A stretch of 64,000 nt of DNA from Lachnospiraceae bacterium (GCA_017557525.1 JAFYYN010000036.1:1-64000), one strand, 5' to 3'; shown: positions 7,115 to 16,129, counted from the stretch's first letter. The notes: generated from the sequence alone by a model not told the origin. Made by a program: numbers and translations.

Positions 7115-8348
7115 GTACTCCTTCCGTCAATACAGTGTCGTTTATGGCCTCTGTATCTCTCTCGATGTCAACTTCTGCTTTTATGCCTATTATCCTCAGG
7201 ATATGCCTTAGAGCGTATTTATAACTGTGTATCGTGTCCTCGGTCAATGTAATACAGATACAGTTATCGAATTCTATCTGTCCGGGCGGGATTACCCTTA
7301 TCAGTTTTATACCTGCATTCAGGCAGACCCAGTTCTTCCCATTTTCAAACTGCCGTATTTCTCCGTTTTCAAATTTCGTACCATAAAACTCTATGGCTAC
7401 TTTCTTTTCCGGGATATACAGTTCGAGCGGTATCCCTATCTCGCTTTGATCACGAAACCATATTCTTAAACCCGCCTTATTAGCATAATAAGCTATGCTT
7501 TTCAGTTTGAAGAGATAATAATTATCGCGTAAGCAATAGGGACAGCCTTCTCCTGCCATCCTGCTGGATATCTTTGTCCACCAACTGTGTCCGTAATAGT
7601 CTTTCCAGAATACCGGCCTCATGGATGATGCAAGTATCTTATCCGGTGTAAGCCCTTTATTTCGCTCATAATCCCATTCTGATGCAAGCTCCGGGCAAAC
7701 TGTTTCCAGATCATTGAAACCCGGATTTACGGTCAAATCTGCACATGAGGGACAAGGATTGTGTCCTTTTATCCTGCTGTCTATGACAGCCTCCCATTCA
7801 TAACCGCAGACTTTACATTTCCACCAGACATTCAGCCTTGATTTAGACCATACCATATCGGGTTTCAGCTTTCCGTTCCTTTTTGACCATTCTTTCGCTA
7901 TATCCGGATGTTCGGTAGCAAAATCATTTACTCCGGGCTTAAATACCCTGCCCAGACAGTTTGAACAGCCACAGCCTCTCTTAACACGGTCAGCTATCTT
8001 TGCCTGCCATTCATATCCGCATTTCCGGCACTTCCACCAGGCAAAATGCGGGGAATGGTTAGTAAAGTCTGATGGTTTGTCATGGTTCTTCTCTGACCAC
8101 TCCGCAGCTATCTCAGGACTTAGTGAAGCAAAATCATTTATGCCGGCCTCAATCGTGTTTCCTGTACATACGGGGCAACCATGACCATTAGCCCGGTTCT
8201 TAATGATTGCCACCCATGTATGACCGCACATTCCTTTCCATCTGACCTTTTTGTTAGAGCCATATGAAACATTCCATGGAGTAAGAGGGGCATTGGAGTC
8301 ATCCCATTCAGCTTCAAGCTCAGGGTGTTTTTCTGCCAAGCTTATCAT
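7014..8348 (-). CDS. Zinc-ribbon repeat protein with nuclease-like C-terminus
   Basis: This 444-residue protein starts with four tandem units of about 65-70 residues, each with an EW motif, a WKC..CGYEW ribbon and a C-P/S-x-C pair (the probable zinc-ribbon domain often found beside endonuclease folds). In unit 4 the first cysteine pair is lost (KDYYGH). Residues 270-370 read as a PD-(D/E)XK/Vsr-like fold: FRDQSEIGIPLELYI followed by KKVAIEFYGTKFE, with candidate acidic and lysine residues. Such proteins may be DNA-binding nucleases, but activity is inferred. The start overlaps the repA stop by 4 bases, so it is the last member of the parA-parB-repA operon. The C-terminus runs into the next gene's frame and may be an extended, non-original end. 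Confidence 0.7.
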   Translation of the reverse strand: MISLAEKHPELEAEWDDSNAPLTPWNVSYGSNKKVRWKGMCGHTWVAIIKNRANGHGCPVCTGNTIEAGINDFASLSPEIAAEWSEKNHDKPSDFTNHSPHFAWWKCRKCGYEWQAKIADRVKRGCGCSNCLGRVFKPGVNDFATEHPDIAKEWSKRNGKLKPDMVWSKSRLNVWWKCKVCGYEWEAVIDSRIKGHNPCPSCADLTVNPGFNDLETVCPELASEWDYERNKGLTPDKILASSMRPVFWKDYYGHSWWTKISSRMAGEGCPYCLRDNYYLFKLKSIAYYANKAGLRIWFRDQSEIGIPLELYIPEKKVAIEFYGTKFENGEIRQFENGKNWVCLNAGIKLIRVIPPGQIEFDNCICITLTEDTIHSYKYALRHILRIIGIKAEVDIERDTEAINDTVLTEGVHDEESYDKDITTGTWNTTLAGNMLPHKQKTRRI

Positions 8349-9583
8349 ATGGCTCCTCCGTATTTCTCCTTCATCTTCTCAAGATACTCCGTATCAGATA
8401 CGAAATCCCTGTCTCTGCGCATATCATGCTGTACTTCCTGCTGATAATAGTGGTTCATGGTATCAGTTGAATTGTACAGTGCCGTTAACATATATGCCCT
8501 GATATTTGTGATCTTTGTTGTAGTTTTCCTCATACAGTCCATAACGTACTCAAGATGATTCGAGTTTAGCTTCAAGAATCGTGATTTAACGACTTCATAA
8601 GGGTAAGATGTCCCGTTTATATTTATGCTGTCTCGTTTGATACATACGGTCTGAACGATAATCTTGAACAACTCTTTGTACATTTCCTTATCATCCCAGC
8701 TGTCATATTTCATGTGATTCTCATATTCAAGATTTCTTTCAAGAATTTTGAGATACTGTGGATCATATGTGCTGTATTCATCAATCAATCCATCTGACTT
8801 TCTCTGATCATTATAATCCTGGATTTTCTTTCTTACGCTTGACCGGCTCCCATAGGATAGATTGATAGGATTGCTATTAATATTTTCAGTATCATTATAT
8901 TCAGTATTATTAGGGTCGGAATTTCCGACTTCTAGAACTCGGTTTTTCCGACCGCAAGAAGTCGATATTTCCGACCGGTCGGTTTTTCCGACCACTTTTT
9001 TCTCATATAAACTGGTAGTTTTTTCCGACTGGTCGATTTTTCCTACCTGTTTTCCTATATATAAAGTGGTAGGATTTTCCGACTGGTCGTTTTTTCCGAC
9101 CACTTTCATATCATAATCTTCATCAACATCTTCGGGGAAAATATTTTCGTTTTCTCTTTTATCACTAATATTTTTCCGAAGATTTCTGATCTCATCCTTA
9201 TCCTTTGCATCAGCTGCAACCTCAAAACTCTTTACATAGATCACATCTGACTTACCCTGTCCACGCTTGACCCTCTCTATCAGACCTATACCGGTTTCTA
9301 CATCAAGCTCGGCAAGGAGCTTTAAGGCTTTATCTTTTTTACACCCAAGATATGCACATACCCTCTGTACCGAAAACATTATAAAAACCCTGTTGTTTCC
9401 ATCTATCCAGCGATTTTCAACTGACAATGACATCTGATCCAGAAGGAGTCCATACAATACCTTTGCATCGGTTGATACATCTGCAAAACAGGCTTTAGTG
9501 AACATAACTTTGGGTATTCGGTAAAAACATAACCTGTCCGGTTCATCCCCGTAGTAATAATCAATCTGTAATAATTCGCTCAT
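8345..9583 (-). CDS. repA: RepA_N-type replication initiator
   Basis: The N-terminal 120 residues match the RepA_N initiator domain of Gram-positive theta plasmids and conjugative elements: FYRIPKVMFT, DAKVLYGLLLDQMSLS, NRVFIMFSVQRVCAYLGC and KALKLLAELD. In the middle (about residues 155-220) there are tandem VGK-x-D-(Q/R)-SE units encoded by repeated DNA (8921-9103), which may be the origin. The C-terminal 150 residues are helical. In this family the origin lies within the rep gene. The gene overlaps parB upstream and the zinc-ribbon gene downstream, each by 4 bases (ATGA). It shows that the element could replicate as a circle at some time. Confidence 0.85.
   Translation of the reverse strand: MSELLQIDYYYGDEPDRLCFYRIPKVMFTKACFADVSTDAKVLYGLLLDQMSLSVENRWIDGNNRVFIMFSVQRVCAYLGCKKDKALKLLAELDVETGIGLIERVKRGQGKSDVIYVKSFEVAADAKDKDEIRNLRKNISDKRENENIFPEDVDEDYDMKVVGKNDQSENPTTLYIGKQVGKIDQSEKTTSLYEKKVVGKTDRSEISTSCGRKNRVLEVGNSDPNNTEYNDTENINSNPINLSYGSRSSVRKKIQDYNDQRKSDGLIDEYSTYDPQYLKILERNLEYENHMKYDSWDDKEMYKELFKIIVQTVCIKRDSININGTSYPYEVVKSRFLKLNSNHLEYVMDCMRKTTTKITNIRAYMLTALYNSTDTMNHYYQQEVQHDMRRDRDFVSDTEYLEKMKEKYGGAI
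8921..9103 (-). repeat. Iteron-like repeats inside repA, candidate origin
   Basis: At least seven copies of TTTCCGAC(C/T) occur on the + strand at about 8923, 8946, 8968, 8985, 9021, 9076 and 9094, several followed by GGTCG to make CCGACCGGTCGG-like palindromes, plus a changed copy (TTTCCTACC) near 9039. Spacing is irregular. The copies encode the VGK-x-D units of RepA. Internal repeats of this sort are the replication origin in RepA_N plasmids such as pAD1, so origin function is a reasonable inference. Confidence 0.6.
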
Positions 9584-10494
9584 GACTTACCTCCGTTTTT
9601 CTGCCATTCATCAAGCAATGTACAAATGATACTCTCTATTTCTTCCTCCGTTATGTCGGGCGGGAAGTATCTGCTGATTATATTTTGTTTTATGGTAACT
9701 TTTCGTTCTTTCTCTGTTGAGACTGAAAGGATAGCGTGTACAGATTCTTTTGTAAAAGCCTTCTCCTGGGTCAGTTTCCTTAACTGCTGAGCCTGAGTGA
9801 GTGATGGCACCGCATCATCCTCCGTCATAACATTTATAAGTATTTTCTGTTGTTTTTCGTTCAGATATGAAAGCTCTACAGCAGGATACAGTTTCATTTT
9901 TTTATCATCTACCATATCAAGAAGTTCTACAGGAAGTGCTGTTAATCTTATATATCGCTGAACCTGCCGACCACTCTCTCCAAATATCTGTCCTACCAGA
10001 TCTGCCGATTCCAACTTCCCGACGGTTCGTCGGGAAGCTTCATCCTCCGATGCTTCTTCCTTTAATTTTCCCTGATGTGATAAGGCTTCAAGCTTCATTT
10101 TATAAGCAAATGCCTTTTCACTGGGAAGAATGACTTCTCTCTTCAGGTTATAATCAACCATTGCTATGGCTGCTTCATCATCGGTCAGTTTCTTTATAAT
10201 GACCGGCATTTCCTTTAACCCGATTATTTCACAGGCTCTCTTACGTCTGTGACCCGAGATAATCTCATATCCACCGGAAGGAATGATCCGTACAATGCCA
10301 GGTTCTAGTACTTTGCCATGCTCTCTGATGCTACTTACAAGTTTCTCCATATCTTCATCATCTTTAACTTTAAAAGGATGATTCTTAAAACTATGAAGTT
10401 CTCTTATATCAACATTAACAGGCTTATCATCCTGTCCTCCAAAAAATTCTCCGAGGGAATTTATCTTAACGCCACCTTCTATATATCTGCTCAT
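9580..10494 (-). CDS. parB: ParB/Spo0J-type partition protein
   Basis: ParB proteins bind centromere sites and work with ParA to segregate plasmids. This 304-residue protein has the ParB N-terminal domain with HPFKVKDDEDM near residue 40, the GxxR box region (IISGHRRKRACE, about 80-95), and a helix-turn-helix part near 150-190 (VGQIFGESGRQVQRYIRL). The EMPVII segment between them is also typical. The gene overlaps parA by 4 bases upstream and repA by 4 bases downstream, so the three are probably co-translated. No parS site was recognised. Confidence 0.9.
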   Translation of the reverse strand: MSRYIEGGVKINSLGEFFGGQDDKPVNVDIRELHSFKNHPFKVKDDEDMEKLVSSIREHGKVLEPGIVRIIPSGGYEIISGHRRKRACEIIGLKEMPVIIKKLTDDEAAIAMVDYNLKREVILPSEKAFAYKMKLEALSHQGKLKEEASEDEASRRTVGKLESADLVGQIFGESGRQVQRYIRLTALPVELLDMVDDKKMKLYPAVELSYLNEKQQKILINVMTEDDAVPSLTQAQQLRKLTQEKAFTKESVHAILSVSTEKERKVTIKQNIISRYFPPDITEEEIESIICTLLDEWQKNGGKS

Positions 10495-11288
10495 ATAAGC
10501 TTACCTCCCTTTTCCAATATCTCCCGGGTAAGCTTGTTATAAGCTATCGCTGCTTTTCCTTTCGGGTCATGTTTATAGATACTCTCGCCAAGCTTTGAGC
10601 ATTCCGACACTTTAACAGAAAGCGGTATTTCACTCTCAAATATGGGATTTTCATCTTTATAGTCTTCCTCAACCTTTTTTATTATTTCCTTTGCATAGTT
10701 TGTCCGCCCATTAACCATAGTCATCAGAATCCCTTCAACTTTCAGATCAGGATTCACCTTACTATCTCTTACCCTGTTTATGGTCATCATTATCTGGCTC
10801 AGTCCTTTAGTTGACAGATAAGCTGCCTGTACCGGGATAATAACACTATCTGCCACTGCAAGTGCATTAATCGTGAGCTTTTCTAGAGACGGCATGCAAT
10901 CAATGATCATCCAGCCATATTTTTCTCTTAAAGGGAAAAGATATTCCGAAAGCACATATTCGGCTCTCAATACCTGTGATAGATTTGCTGCAACTACCGA
11001 TAAATCTAAGCACCCGGGAATAAGATCTACTCCTTCAGCATGGTGTAATATTCCCTCATTAGAGTCATATTTCTTTCCGTCCATAATCCTGTTCATGCCT
11101 GTAGCAAGGGTATAATCCATTGAATCATGGTCTTTATATCCAAGACTTGATGTCATCGAACCCTGGGGATCCGAATCTACCAGGAGGACTTTCTGTCCTT
11201 CCCTTGCCAGCCCGATTCCTAAATTTATTGCCGTTGTGGTTTTTGCTACCCCACCCTTGTGGTTAGCAACTGCAATTACCTTACACAT
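10491..11288 (-). CDS. parA: ParA-type partition ATPase
   Basis: This 265-residue protein is a ParA/MinD-type P-loop ATPase of the Soj group. The deviant Walker A is KGGVAKTTT at residues 11-19, the Walker A' is VLLVDSDPQGS (about 34-44), and Walker B lies in WMIIDCMPS. It forms ATP-dependent filaments or gradients on DNA to move ParB-bound replicons. There is no N-terminal helix-turn-helix, so it is a short ParA without self-repression. Its stop TGA overlaps the parB start. It is the first large gene of the par-rep operon, behind two small genes (11309-11667). Confidence 0.92.
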   Translation of the reverse strand: MCKVIAVANHKGGVAKTTTAINLGIGLAREGQKVLLVDSDPQGSMTSSLGYKDHDSMDYTLATGMNRIMDGKKYDSNEGILHHAEGVDLIPGCLDLSVVAANLSQVLRAEYVLSEYLFPLREKYGWMIIDCMPSLEKLTINALAVADSVIIPVQAAYLSTKGLSQIMMTINRVRDSKVNPDLKVEGILMTMVNGRTNYAKEIIKKVEEDYKDENPIFESEIPLSVKVSECSKLGESIYKHDPKGKAAIAYNKLTREILEKGGKLI

Positions 11289-11308
11289 AAGCTATTTTCC
11301 TCCATTGT

Positions 11309-11593
11309 TTAGTTTTTGTTTGAATTTTGCTCTACTTTGACTCTGTATCTATTCTTTTTTAATTTTATAGACCTATCAGCTTTTCTATCCTTAAAGGTTC
11401 CAAACTGTCTTAACTTCGGACCTTCCCCAACATTTTTCATGATTTCCGATCTGTCCACCTCTTCAAGTCCTTTTTCCTCACCAATCTGCTTAAATATTCT
11501 TCTCATCTGGTATGATGAATTTGCCTGTACCCGGACTCTTATCAAGTTATTTGGGAAATTTGTCTCCCAGCCTTTTTCTTTTACATAACTCAT
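11309..11593 (-). CDS. Small basic protein ahead of parA
   Basis: This 94-residue protein is basic (many Lys and Arg in the last 40 residues) and contains LIRVRVQANSSYQMRRIF, which could form a ribbon-helix-like or other small DNA-binding unit. I do not recognise the family. A GGAGGATAACG site precedes ATG 11593. Its place as the first main gene ahead of parA fits a regulator or accessory partition factor. The following parA start is 20 bases after its stop. Confidence 0.6.
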   Translation of the reverse strand: MSYVKEKGWETNFPNNLIRVRVQANSSYQMRRIFKQIGEEKGLEEVDRSEIMKNVGEGPKLRQFGTFKDRKADRSIKLKKNRYRVKVEQNSNKN

Positions 11594-11595
11594 CG

Positions 11596-11667
11596 TTATC
11601 CTCCTGTGTTGTAATAATCATAGCTTATGTGTTTTATATTATGCACTACCGCCGTATACAACATCAT
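11596..11667 (-). CDS. 23-aa leader peptide gene
   Basis: A 23-codon frame starts at ATG 11667 (second ATG 11664) behind a near-perfect AAAGGAGG ribosome site and ends 2 bases before the ATG of the 94-aa gene; its last codons contain that gene's GGAGGA site. The peptide is hydrophobic/aromatic at its start (MMLYTAVVHN) and ends in YYNTGG. The arrangement fits translational coupling at the head of the par-rep operon. It is too short to assign by similarity. Confidence 0.5.
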   Translation of the reverse strand: MMLYTAVVHNIKHISYDYYNTGG

Positions 11668-11708
11668 CGCCAAGTCCTCCTTTCAGATTATTTTCACCAT
11701 ACAGAGAT

Positions 11709-11751
11709 AAAAAAAGACACCTTCTAAAAAATTTCTTTCTTAGAAAGTGTC
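11709..11751 (-). terminator. Intrinsic terminator after lysS operon
   Basis: On the - strand GACACTTTCTAAG pairs with a near-perfect complement (one bulged base) ending in GGTGTC, followed by seven T residues. It lies 150 bases after the lysS stop and before the element's leader gene, so it insulates the element operon from thrS-greA-lysS transcription. Confidence 0.75.
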
Positions 11752-11902
11752 CAGTGGTTTTACTTATTAAATTTGACTCAGTTTTAGGTGAAAAAATGCA
11801 TTTTTCATGCACTATCATGCACCATATTTGGAAAAAGTGGGGTAAAAATGGGGTAAACCCTCATCTTATAGTGCCCAAAGCCCTTGAAATTACTGGGTTT
11901 CT
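11752..11902. other. Candidate element-chromosome junction
   Basis: This gene-free stretch between lysS and the element has several recombination-like marks: a near palindrome around ATGCAT (about 11788-11807), two direct TCATGCAC copies 10 bases apart (11805 and 11815), and a doubled TGGGGTAAA (about 11838-11857). Such clustered short repeats are common at attachment sites of tyrosine-recombinase elements. The other end is not in the window, so the duplicated core cannot be confirmed. Confidence 0.35.
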
Positions 11903-13522
11903 TTAGCTCAGGCTCTTGAGTGTGGGAAAGAGCAGTACGTCCCTGATGGAAGGGCTGTCGGTAAGGAGCATTACAAGTCTGTCGATACCGTATCCTATAC
12001 CGCCTGTGGGAGGCATACCAATCTCGAGTGCGTTAAGGAAGTCCTCATCAGTATGGTTAGCTTCCTCATCACCTGCATCTGCAAGTGCATCCTGTGCCTT
12101 AAAACGCTCACGCTGATCGATCGGATCGTTCAGCTCTGAGTATGCATTACACATTTCCCATGTATTGATGAAAAGCTCAAAACGTTCAACCTTTGAAGGA
12201 TCTGTAGGCTTTTTCTTGGTAAGAGGAGAAATAGCTATCGGATGATCCATAATGAAAGTAGGCTGTACAAGCTCCTTCTCGCAGTACTCCTCGAAGAAGA
12301 GGTTAACGATGTCGCCCTTTGTATGACGCTCCTCGTACTCTATATGGCGCTCTTTTGCAAGTGCCTTTGCTTCCTCATCGGTAGCAACCTGATCAAAGTC
12401 AACTCCTGCATATTCCTTGATGGCGTCAGTCATGGTAAGACGTCTGAAAGGCTTTCCGAGATCGATCTCATTACCCTGGTAGTTGATCTTGGTGGTGCCG
12501 CATACTTCCTGCGCCAGATATCTAAACATGCTTTCGGTAAGCTCCATCATACCGTAATAATCAGTATACGCCTCGTAGAGCTCCATAAGGGTGAACTCAG
12601 GGTTATGACGTGCATCAACGCCTTCATTTCTGTATACACGGCCGATCTCGTATACTCTCTCGAGTCCGCCAACTATAAGTCTCTTTAAGTATAATTCAAG
12701 TGAGATACGAAGCTTAACATCTTCGTCTAATGCATTGTAATGTGTCTCAAAAGGACGTGCTGCGGCTCCGCCTGCATTCGATACAAGTGTGGGGGTCTCA
12801 ACCTCCATGAAATCACGGCCTGAAAGGAAGCTTCTGATCTTGCTGATGATCTTTGAACGCTTGATGAATACCTCACGGCTGTCCATGTTCATTGTGAGGT
12901 CTACGTATCTCTGACGATATCTGGTATCTGTATCGGTAAGTCCATGGAATTTCTCGGGAAGTACCTGAAGGCTCTTGGTAAGCAGAGTCATTTCTGTAGC
13001 ATGGATAGAGATCTCACCGGTCATGGTCCTGAAAATGAAACCCTTTACGCCGTAGATATCACCGATGTCTGATTTCTTGAACTCTGCATAAACATCCTCG
13101 CCTAATGCATCCTTGGAAGCGTATACCTGGATATCTCCCTTTAAGTCACGGATATTGCAGAAGGAAGCCTTACCCATAACACGCTTGAACATCATACGTC
13201 CTGCAATGCTAACGTTGATAGGGTCAGCGTCCATTATCTCACGGCGCTCGTTGTAGTCCTTTTTCTTTGCTTCTCTTGCTGCCTGCTCATCAAGACCTGT
13301 AACATCAACTTCAGGTCTTCCGGCTAATTTCTTTGCCTCATGTGCCTCGTATAAAGCCTTAACTTCATCCGAGTGATGGGTCTGGTCATACTTTGTAATG
13401 AGAAAAGGATCCTTTCCTGCTTCCTGAAGTGCAGCCAGTTTTTCGCGGCGCACCTTTAAAAGCTGGTTTAGATCAACCTGGGGCTGTGCCTGGTTGTTGT
13501 TCTGGTTGTTATTATCTGCCAT
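11903..13522 (-). CDS. lysS: Lysyl-tRNA synthetase, class II
   Basis: This enzyme charges tRNA-Lys with lysine. The 539-residue protein has the bacterial class II LysRS layout: an OB-fold anticodon domain (about 95-190, with [11 protein letters not shown] and [10 protein letters not shown]) and the catalytic domain with motif 1 ([18 protein letters not shown]), motif 2 ([21 protein letters not shown]) and motif 3 ([12 protein letters not shown]) near the C-terminus. An extra Asn/Gln-rich tail of about 15 residues opens the protein ([10 protein letters not shown]). It is 10 bases downstream of greA and the last gene of thrS-greA-lysS, with a terminator at 11709-11751. Confidence 0.97.
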   Translation of the reverse strand: MADNNNQNNNQAQPQVDLNQLLKVRREKLAALQEAGKDPFLITKYDQTHHSDEVKALYEAHEAKKLAGRPEVDVTGLDEQAAREAKKKDYNERREIMDADPINVSIAGRMMFKRVMGKASFCNIRDLKGDIQVYASKDALGEDVYAEFKKSDIGDIYGVKGFIFRTMTGEISIHATEMTLLTKSLQVLPEKFHGLTDTDTRYRQRYVDLTMNMDSREVFIKRSKIISKIRSFLSGRDFMEVETPTLVSNAGGAAARPFETHYNALDEDVKLRISLELYLKRLIVGGLERVYEIGRVYRNEGVDARHNPEFTLMELYEAYTDYYGMMELTESMFRYLAQEVCGTTKINYQGNEIDLGKPFRRLTMTDAIKEYAGVDFDQVATDEEAKALAKERHIEYEERHTKGDIVNLFFEEYCEKELVQPTFIMDHPIAISPLTKKKPTDPSKVERFELFINTWEMCNAYSELNDPIDQRERFKAQDALADAGDEEANHTDEDFLNALEIGMPPTGGIGYGIDRLVMLLTDSPSIRDVLLFPTLKSLS

Positions 13523-13532
13523 GTTTTATTCC

Positions 13533-14015
13533 TCACCTTGTAACTTTTAATATCTTGAATTTGAGTTCTCCTGAAGGAGAATCAACGGTTATCTTCTGAC
13601 CCTTCTTCTTGCCGATGAGAGCCTTGCCGATAGGAGACTCGTTGGAAATCTTGTTGGCAGCGATATTAGCCTCGGTAGAGCCTACGATCTTGTACTCAAC
13701 TTCCTCTTTGAATTCCTCGTCATAAATTGTAACGGTGCAGCCCAATGTGATGCTGTTGTCCTTTGTGTCCTCAGAATCAACTACTTCTGCATTCTTAAGG
13801 ATCTTTTCGATTTCTTCGATACGAGCTTCGATTTCACGCTGTTCTTCCTTAGCTGCATCATACTCGGCGTTCTCACTTAAGTCACCTTGTTCTCTTGCTT
13901 CCTTTATTTTCTGGGCAACCTCTTTACGACGGTTAACCTTTAAATCCTCAAGCTCATCCTCTAATGCTTTAACACCCTCATAGGTCATTACATTTTTCTT
14001 AACTTCTGCTTTCAT
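13533..14015 (-). CDS. greA: Transcript cleavage factor GreA
   Basis: GreA rescues arrested RNA polymerase by stimulating cleavage of backtracked RNA. The 160-residue protein has the N-terminal coiled coil with the tip residues LSENAEYDAAKE (about 50-61; the acidic D and E there are the catalytic ones) and the C-terminal FKBP-like domain with ESPIGKALIGKKKGQKI. Length is typical. It lies between thrS (23 bases upstream) and lysS (10 bases downstream) in one operon; greA-lysS linkage is common in Firmicutes. Confidence 0.96.
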   Translation of the reverse strand: MKAEVKKNVMTYEGVKALEDELEDLKVNRRKEVAQKIKEAREQGDLSENAEYDAAKEEQREIEARIEEIEKILKNAEVVDSEDTKDNSITLGCTVTIYDEEFKEEVEYKIVGSTEANIAANKISNESPIGKALIGKKKGQKITVDSPSGELKFKILKVTR

Positions 14016-14038
14016 ACAATCTCTCCTGTATCAAAATT

Positions 14039-16012
14039 TTACTTTTCTTCAGTTACTTCGATTTTCTTGATCTCTTTTGTATTAATCTCAACTAACAGAT
14101 CCTTGATGAAATCATCAAGTTTCTTCTGACCTTCATCACCCTTGAAACGTGACCTTACAGAAACTAAGCCTTCTTCCTGCTCTTTCTGGCCAACAACGAT
14201 CATATAGGGCAGTCTGTCTATACGAGCTTCACGGATCTTGAAACCGATTTTCTCAGAACGTGCATCAACTGTGCTGCGGATACCTGATTTCTTAAGTGCT
14301 GCAGCAACCTCATTAGCATAGTCAACATACTTGTCAGAAATAGGAAGTACCCTAACCTGCTCTGCACACATCCATGTAGGGAACTGGCCTGCATAATGCT
14401 CGATGAGCCATGCAAGAGTCCTCTCGAAACATCCCATTGATGTTCTGTGGATGATCCAGGGCAGAGCCTTGTTGCCGTTTTCATCTATATAGTACATACC
14501 AAACTTAGCTGCGCTTGAGCAGTCAAGCTGGATAGTAACCATCGTATCTTCCTTGCCGTAAACATTCTTAGCCTGGATATCGATCTTAGGTCCGTAGAAA
14601 GCAGCCTCTCCATCAGCCTCGGTAAACTTAATGCCGTTCTTGTTCATAACGTTCCTTAAGAAGCCCTGAGTGCTGTTCCAGTATTCCTCATCACCCTCAT
14701 ACTTATCCTTGTTCTCGGGATCCCACTTTGAAAGACGGTAGGTTACGTCATCCTGTACACCGAGGGTGGTCATAACATAATTAGCCAGCTCTACGCAACG
14801 GGTAAGCTCTTCCTCAGCCTGATCGGGGCGAAGAACAATGTGACCCTCAGTGATGGTGAACTGTCTTACACGGGTAAGGCCGTGCATCTCACCTGAATCC
14901 TCGTTACGGAACAGGGTAGAAGTCTCGCTCATTCTGTAAGGAAGGTCACGGTATGAACGCTGCTCGTTCATATATACATAATACTGGAAAGGACAGGTCA
15001 TAGGGCGGAGGGCCATAACTTCTTTGCCATCCTTAGTACCTTCGCTTTCTTTGTTAAGGATGAACATGCCATCCATGTAGTGATCCCAGTGACCGGAAAT
15101 CTTATAAAGGTCCGACTTAGCCATAAGAGGTGTACGTGTACGAACGTAGCCCCACTCGTTATCCTCAAGATCCTCGATCCAGCGCTGTAAGATCTGGATC
15201 ATCTTTGTTCCCTTAGGAGTGAAAAGAGGAAGACCCTGACCGATAACATCAACAGTTGTAAAGAGCTTCATTTCTCTTCCTAATCTGTTGTGGTCACGGA
15301 GCTTTATATCCTCGAGGTGAGCAAGGTAAGCATCCATATCTGCATTCTTTGTGAATGCGGTACCGTAGATACGGGTAAGCATCTTGTTTTTCTCATTTCC
15401 TCTCCAGTATGCACCGGATGAAGAAATAAGCTTAACTGCCTTTAAGTATTTTGTGCTCATAAGATGGGGGCCTGCACAGAGGTCTACAAAACCGCCCTGA
15501 TCATAGAAGGAAATTTCAGCACCCTCAGGAAGATCCTGGATCAGCTCAACCTTATAAGGCTCGCCCTTTTCCTCCATGAACTTAATTGCTTCATCTCTAG
15601 GAAGAGTAAACCTTGTAAGCTCATGTCCTTCCTTGATGATCTTTTTGATTTCTGCTTCTAATTTATCAAGATCATCCCTTGAGAAAGGAGGTGTATCGAA
15701 ATCATAGTAGAAGCCTTCGTCAATTGCAGGACCGATGGCACATTTTGCATTGGGGTAAAGACGTTTTACTGCCTCTGCGAGTACATGGCTTGCGGTATGG
15801 CGGTATGCCTTTTTACCTTCCTCATCGTTAAAGGTAAGGATTGAAAGCTCACAGTCGCTGTCAACTACAGTCCTTAAATCTACTACTTTGCCGTTCAGCT
15901 CACCTGCACAGGCATTCCTGCCTAAGCCCTCACTGATATCATTTGCAATGTCAATGACGGTCATTGCGTTTGCGTATTCCTTAACGGAACCGTCCTTAAG
16001 AGTGATCTTCAT
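14039..16012 (-). CDS. thrS: Threonyl-tRNA synthetase
   Basis: ThrRS charges tRNA-Thr and edits misacylated serine. The 657-residue protein has the TGS domain (1-60), the editing/SAD domain with HTASHVLAEAVKRLYP (zinc-type HxxxH) and DLCAGPHL, the class II core with motif 2 (FRNEDSGEMHGLTRVRQF) and motif 3 (GCFERTLAWLIEHY), and an anticodon-binding domain with VLPISDKYVDYANEV. The zinc-binding catalytic residues (ALRPMTCPFQ, QLDCSS) are present. It heads the thrS-greA-lysS operon. A strong promoter (16102-16129) and a 14-bp hairpin with a short T tail lie in its leader, but no T-box sequence. Confidence 0.97.
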   Translation of the reverse strand: MKITLKDGSVKEYANAMTVIDIANDISEGLGRNACAGELNGKVVDLRTVVDSDCELSILTFNDEEGKKAYRHTASHVLAEAVKRLYPNAKCAIGPAIDEGFYYDFDTPPFSRDDLDKLEAEIKKIIKEGHELTRFTLPRDEAIKFMEEKGEPYKVELIQDLPEGAEISFYDQGGFVDLCAGPHLMSTKYLKAVKLISSSGAYWRGNEKNKMLTRIYGTAFTKNADMDAYLAHLEDIKLRDHNRLGREMKLFTTVDVIGQGLPLFTPKGTKMIQILQRWIEDLEDNEWGYVRTRTPLMAKSDLYKISGHWDHYMDGMFILNKESEGTKDGKEVMALRPMTCPFQYYVYMNEQRSYRDLPYRMSETSTLFRNEDSGEMHGLTRVRQFTITEGHIVLRPDQAEEELTRCVELANYVMTTLGVQDDVTYRLSKWDPENKDKYEGDEEYWNSTQGFLRNVMNKNGIKFTEADGEAAFYGPKIDIQAKNVYGKEDTMVTIQLDCSSAAKFGMYYIDENGNKALPWIIHRTSMGCFERTLAWLIEHYAGQFPTWMCAEQVRVLPISDKYVDYANEVAAALKKSGIRSTVDARSEKIGFKIREARIDRLPYMIVVGQKEQEEGLVSVRSRFKGDEGQKKLDDFIKDLLVEINTKEIKKIEVTEEK

Positions 16013-16040
16013 AGGTACACATCTCCTTTATCACATATTT

Positions 16041-16076
16041 AAAAGTCCCTTCCGAAACTTATGTTCCGAAAGGGAC
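16041..16076 (-). terminator. Attenuator-like hairpin in thrS leader
   Basis: On the - strand GTCCCTTTCGGAAC pairs with GTTTCGGAAGGGAC (14 pairs, two of them G-U) across a 4-base loop, followed by TTTTAAAT. It ends about 30 bases before the thrS start and lies downstream of the promoter, so it would stop or slow transcription inside the leader. The thrS ribosome site follows it. No T-box motif (GGGTGG..ACCGCG-like) is present. Confidence 0.6.
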
Positions 16077-16101
16077 ATTATTCCCTTTTTGCGTCCCAAA
16101 T

Positions 16102-16129
16102 ATTTTATCATTTTTTGTCGTAAAGTCAA
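16102..16129 (-). promoter_or_regulatory. thrS operon promoter
   Basis: On the - strand TTGACT (16129-16124) and TAAAAT (16107-16102) are 16 bases apart. Transcription would begin near 16095, giving a leader of about 80 bases that contains the hairpin at 16045-16076. Confidence 0.7.
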
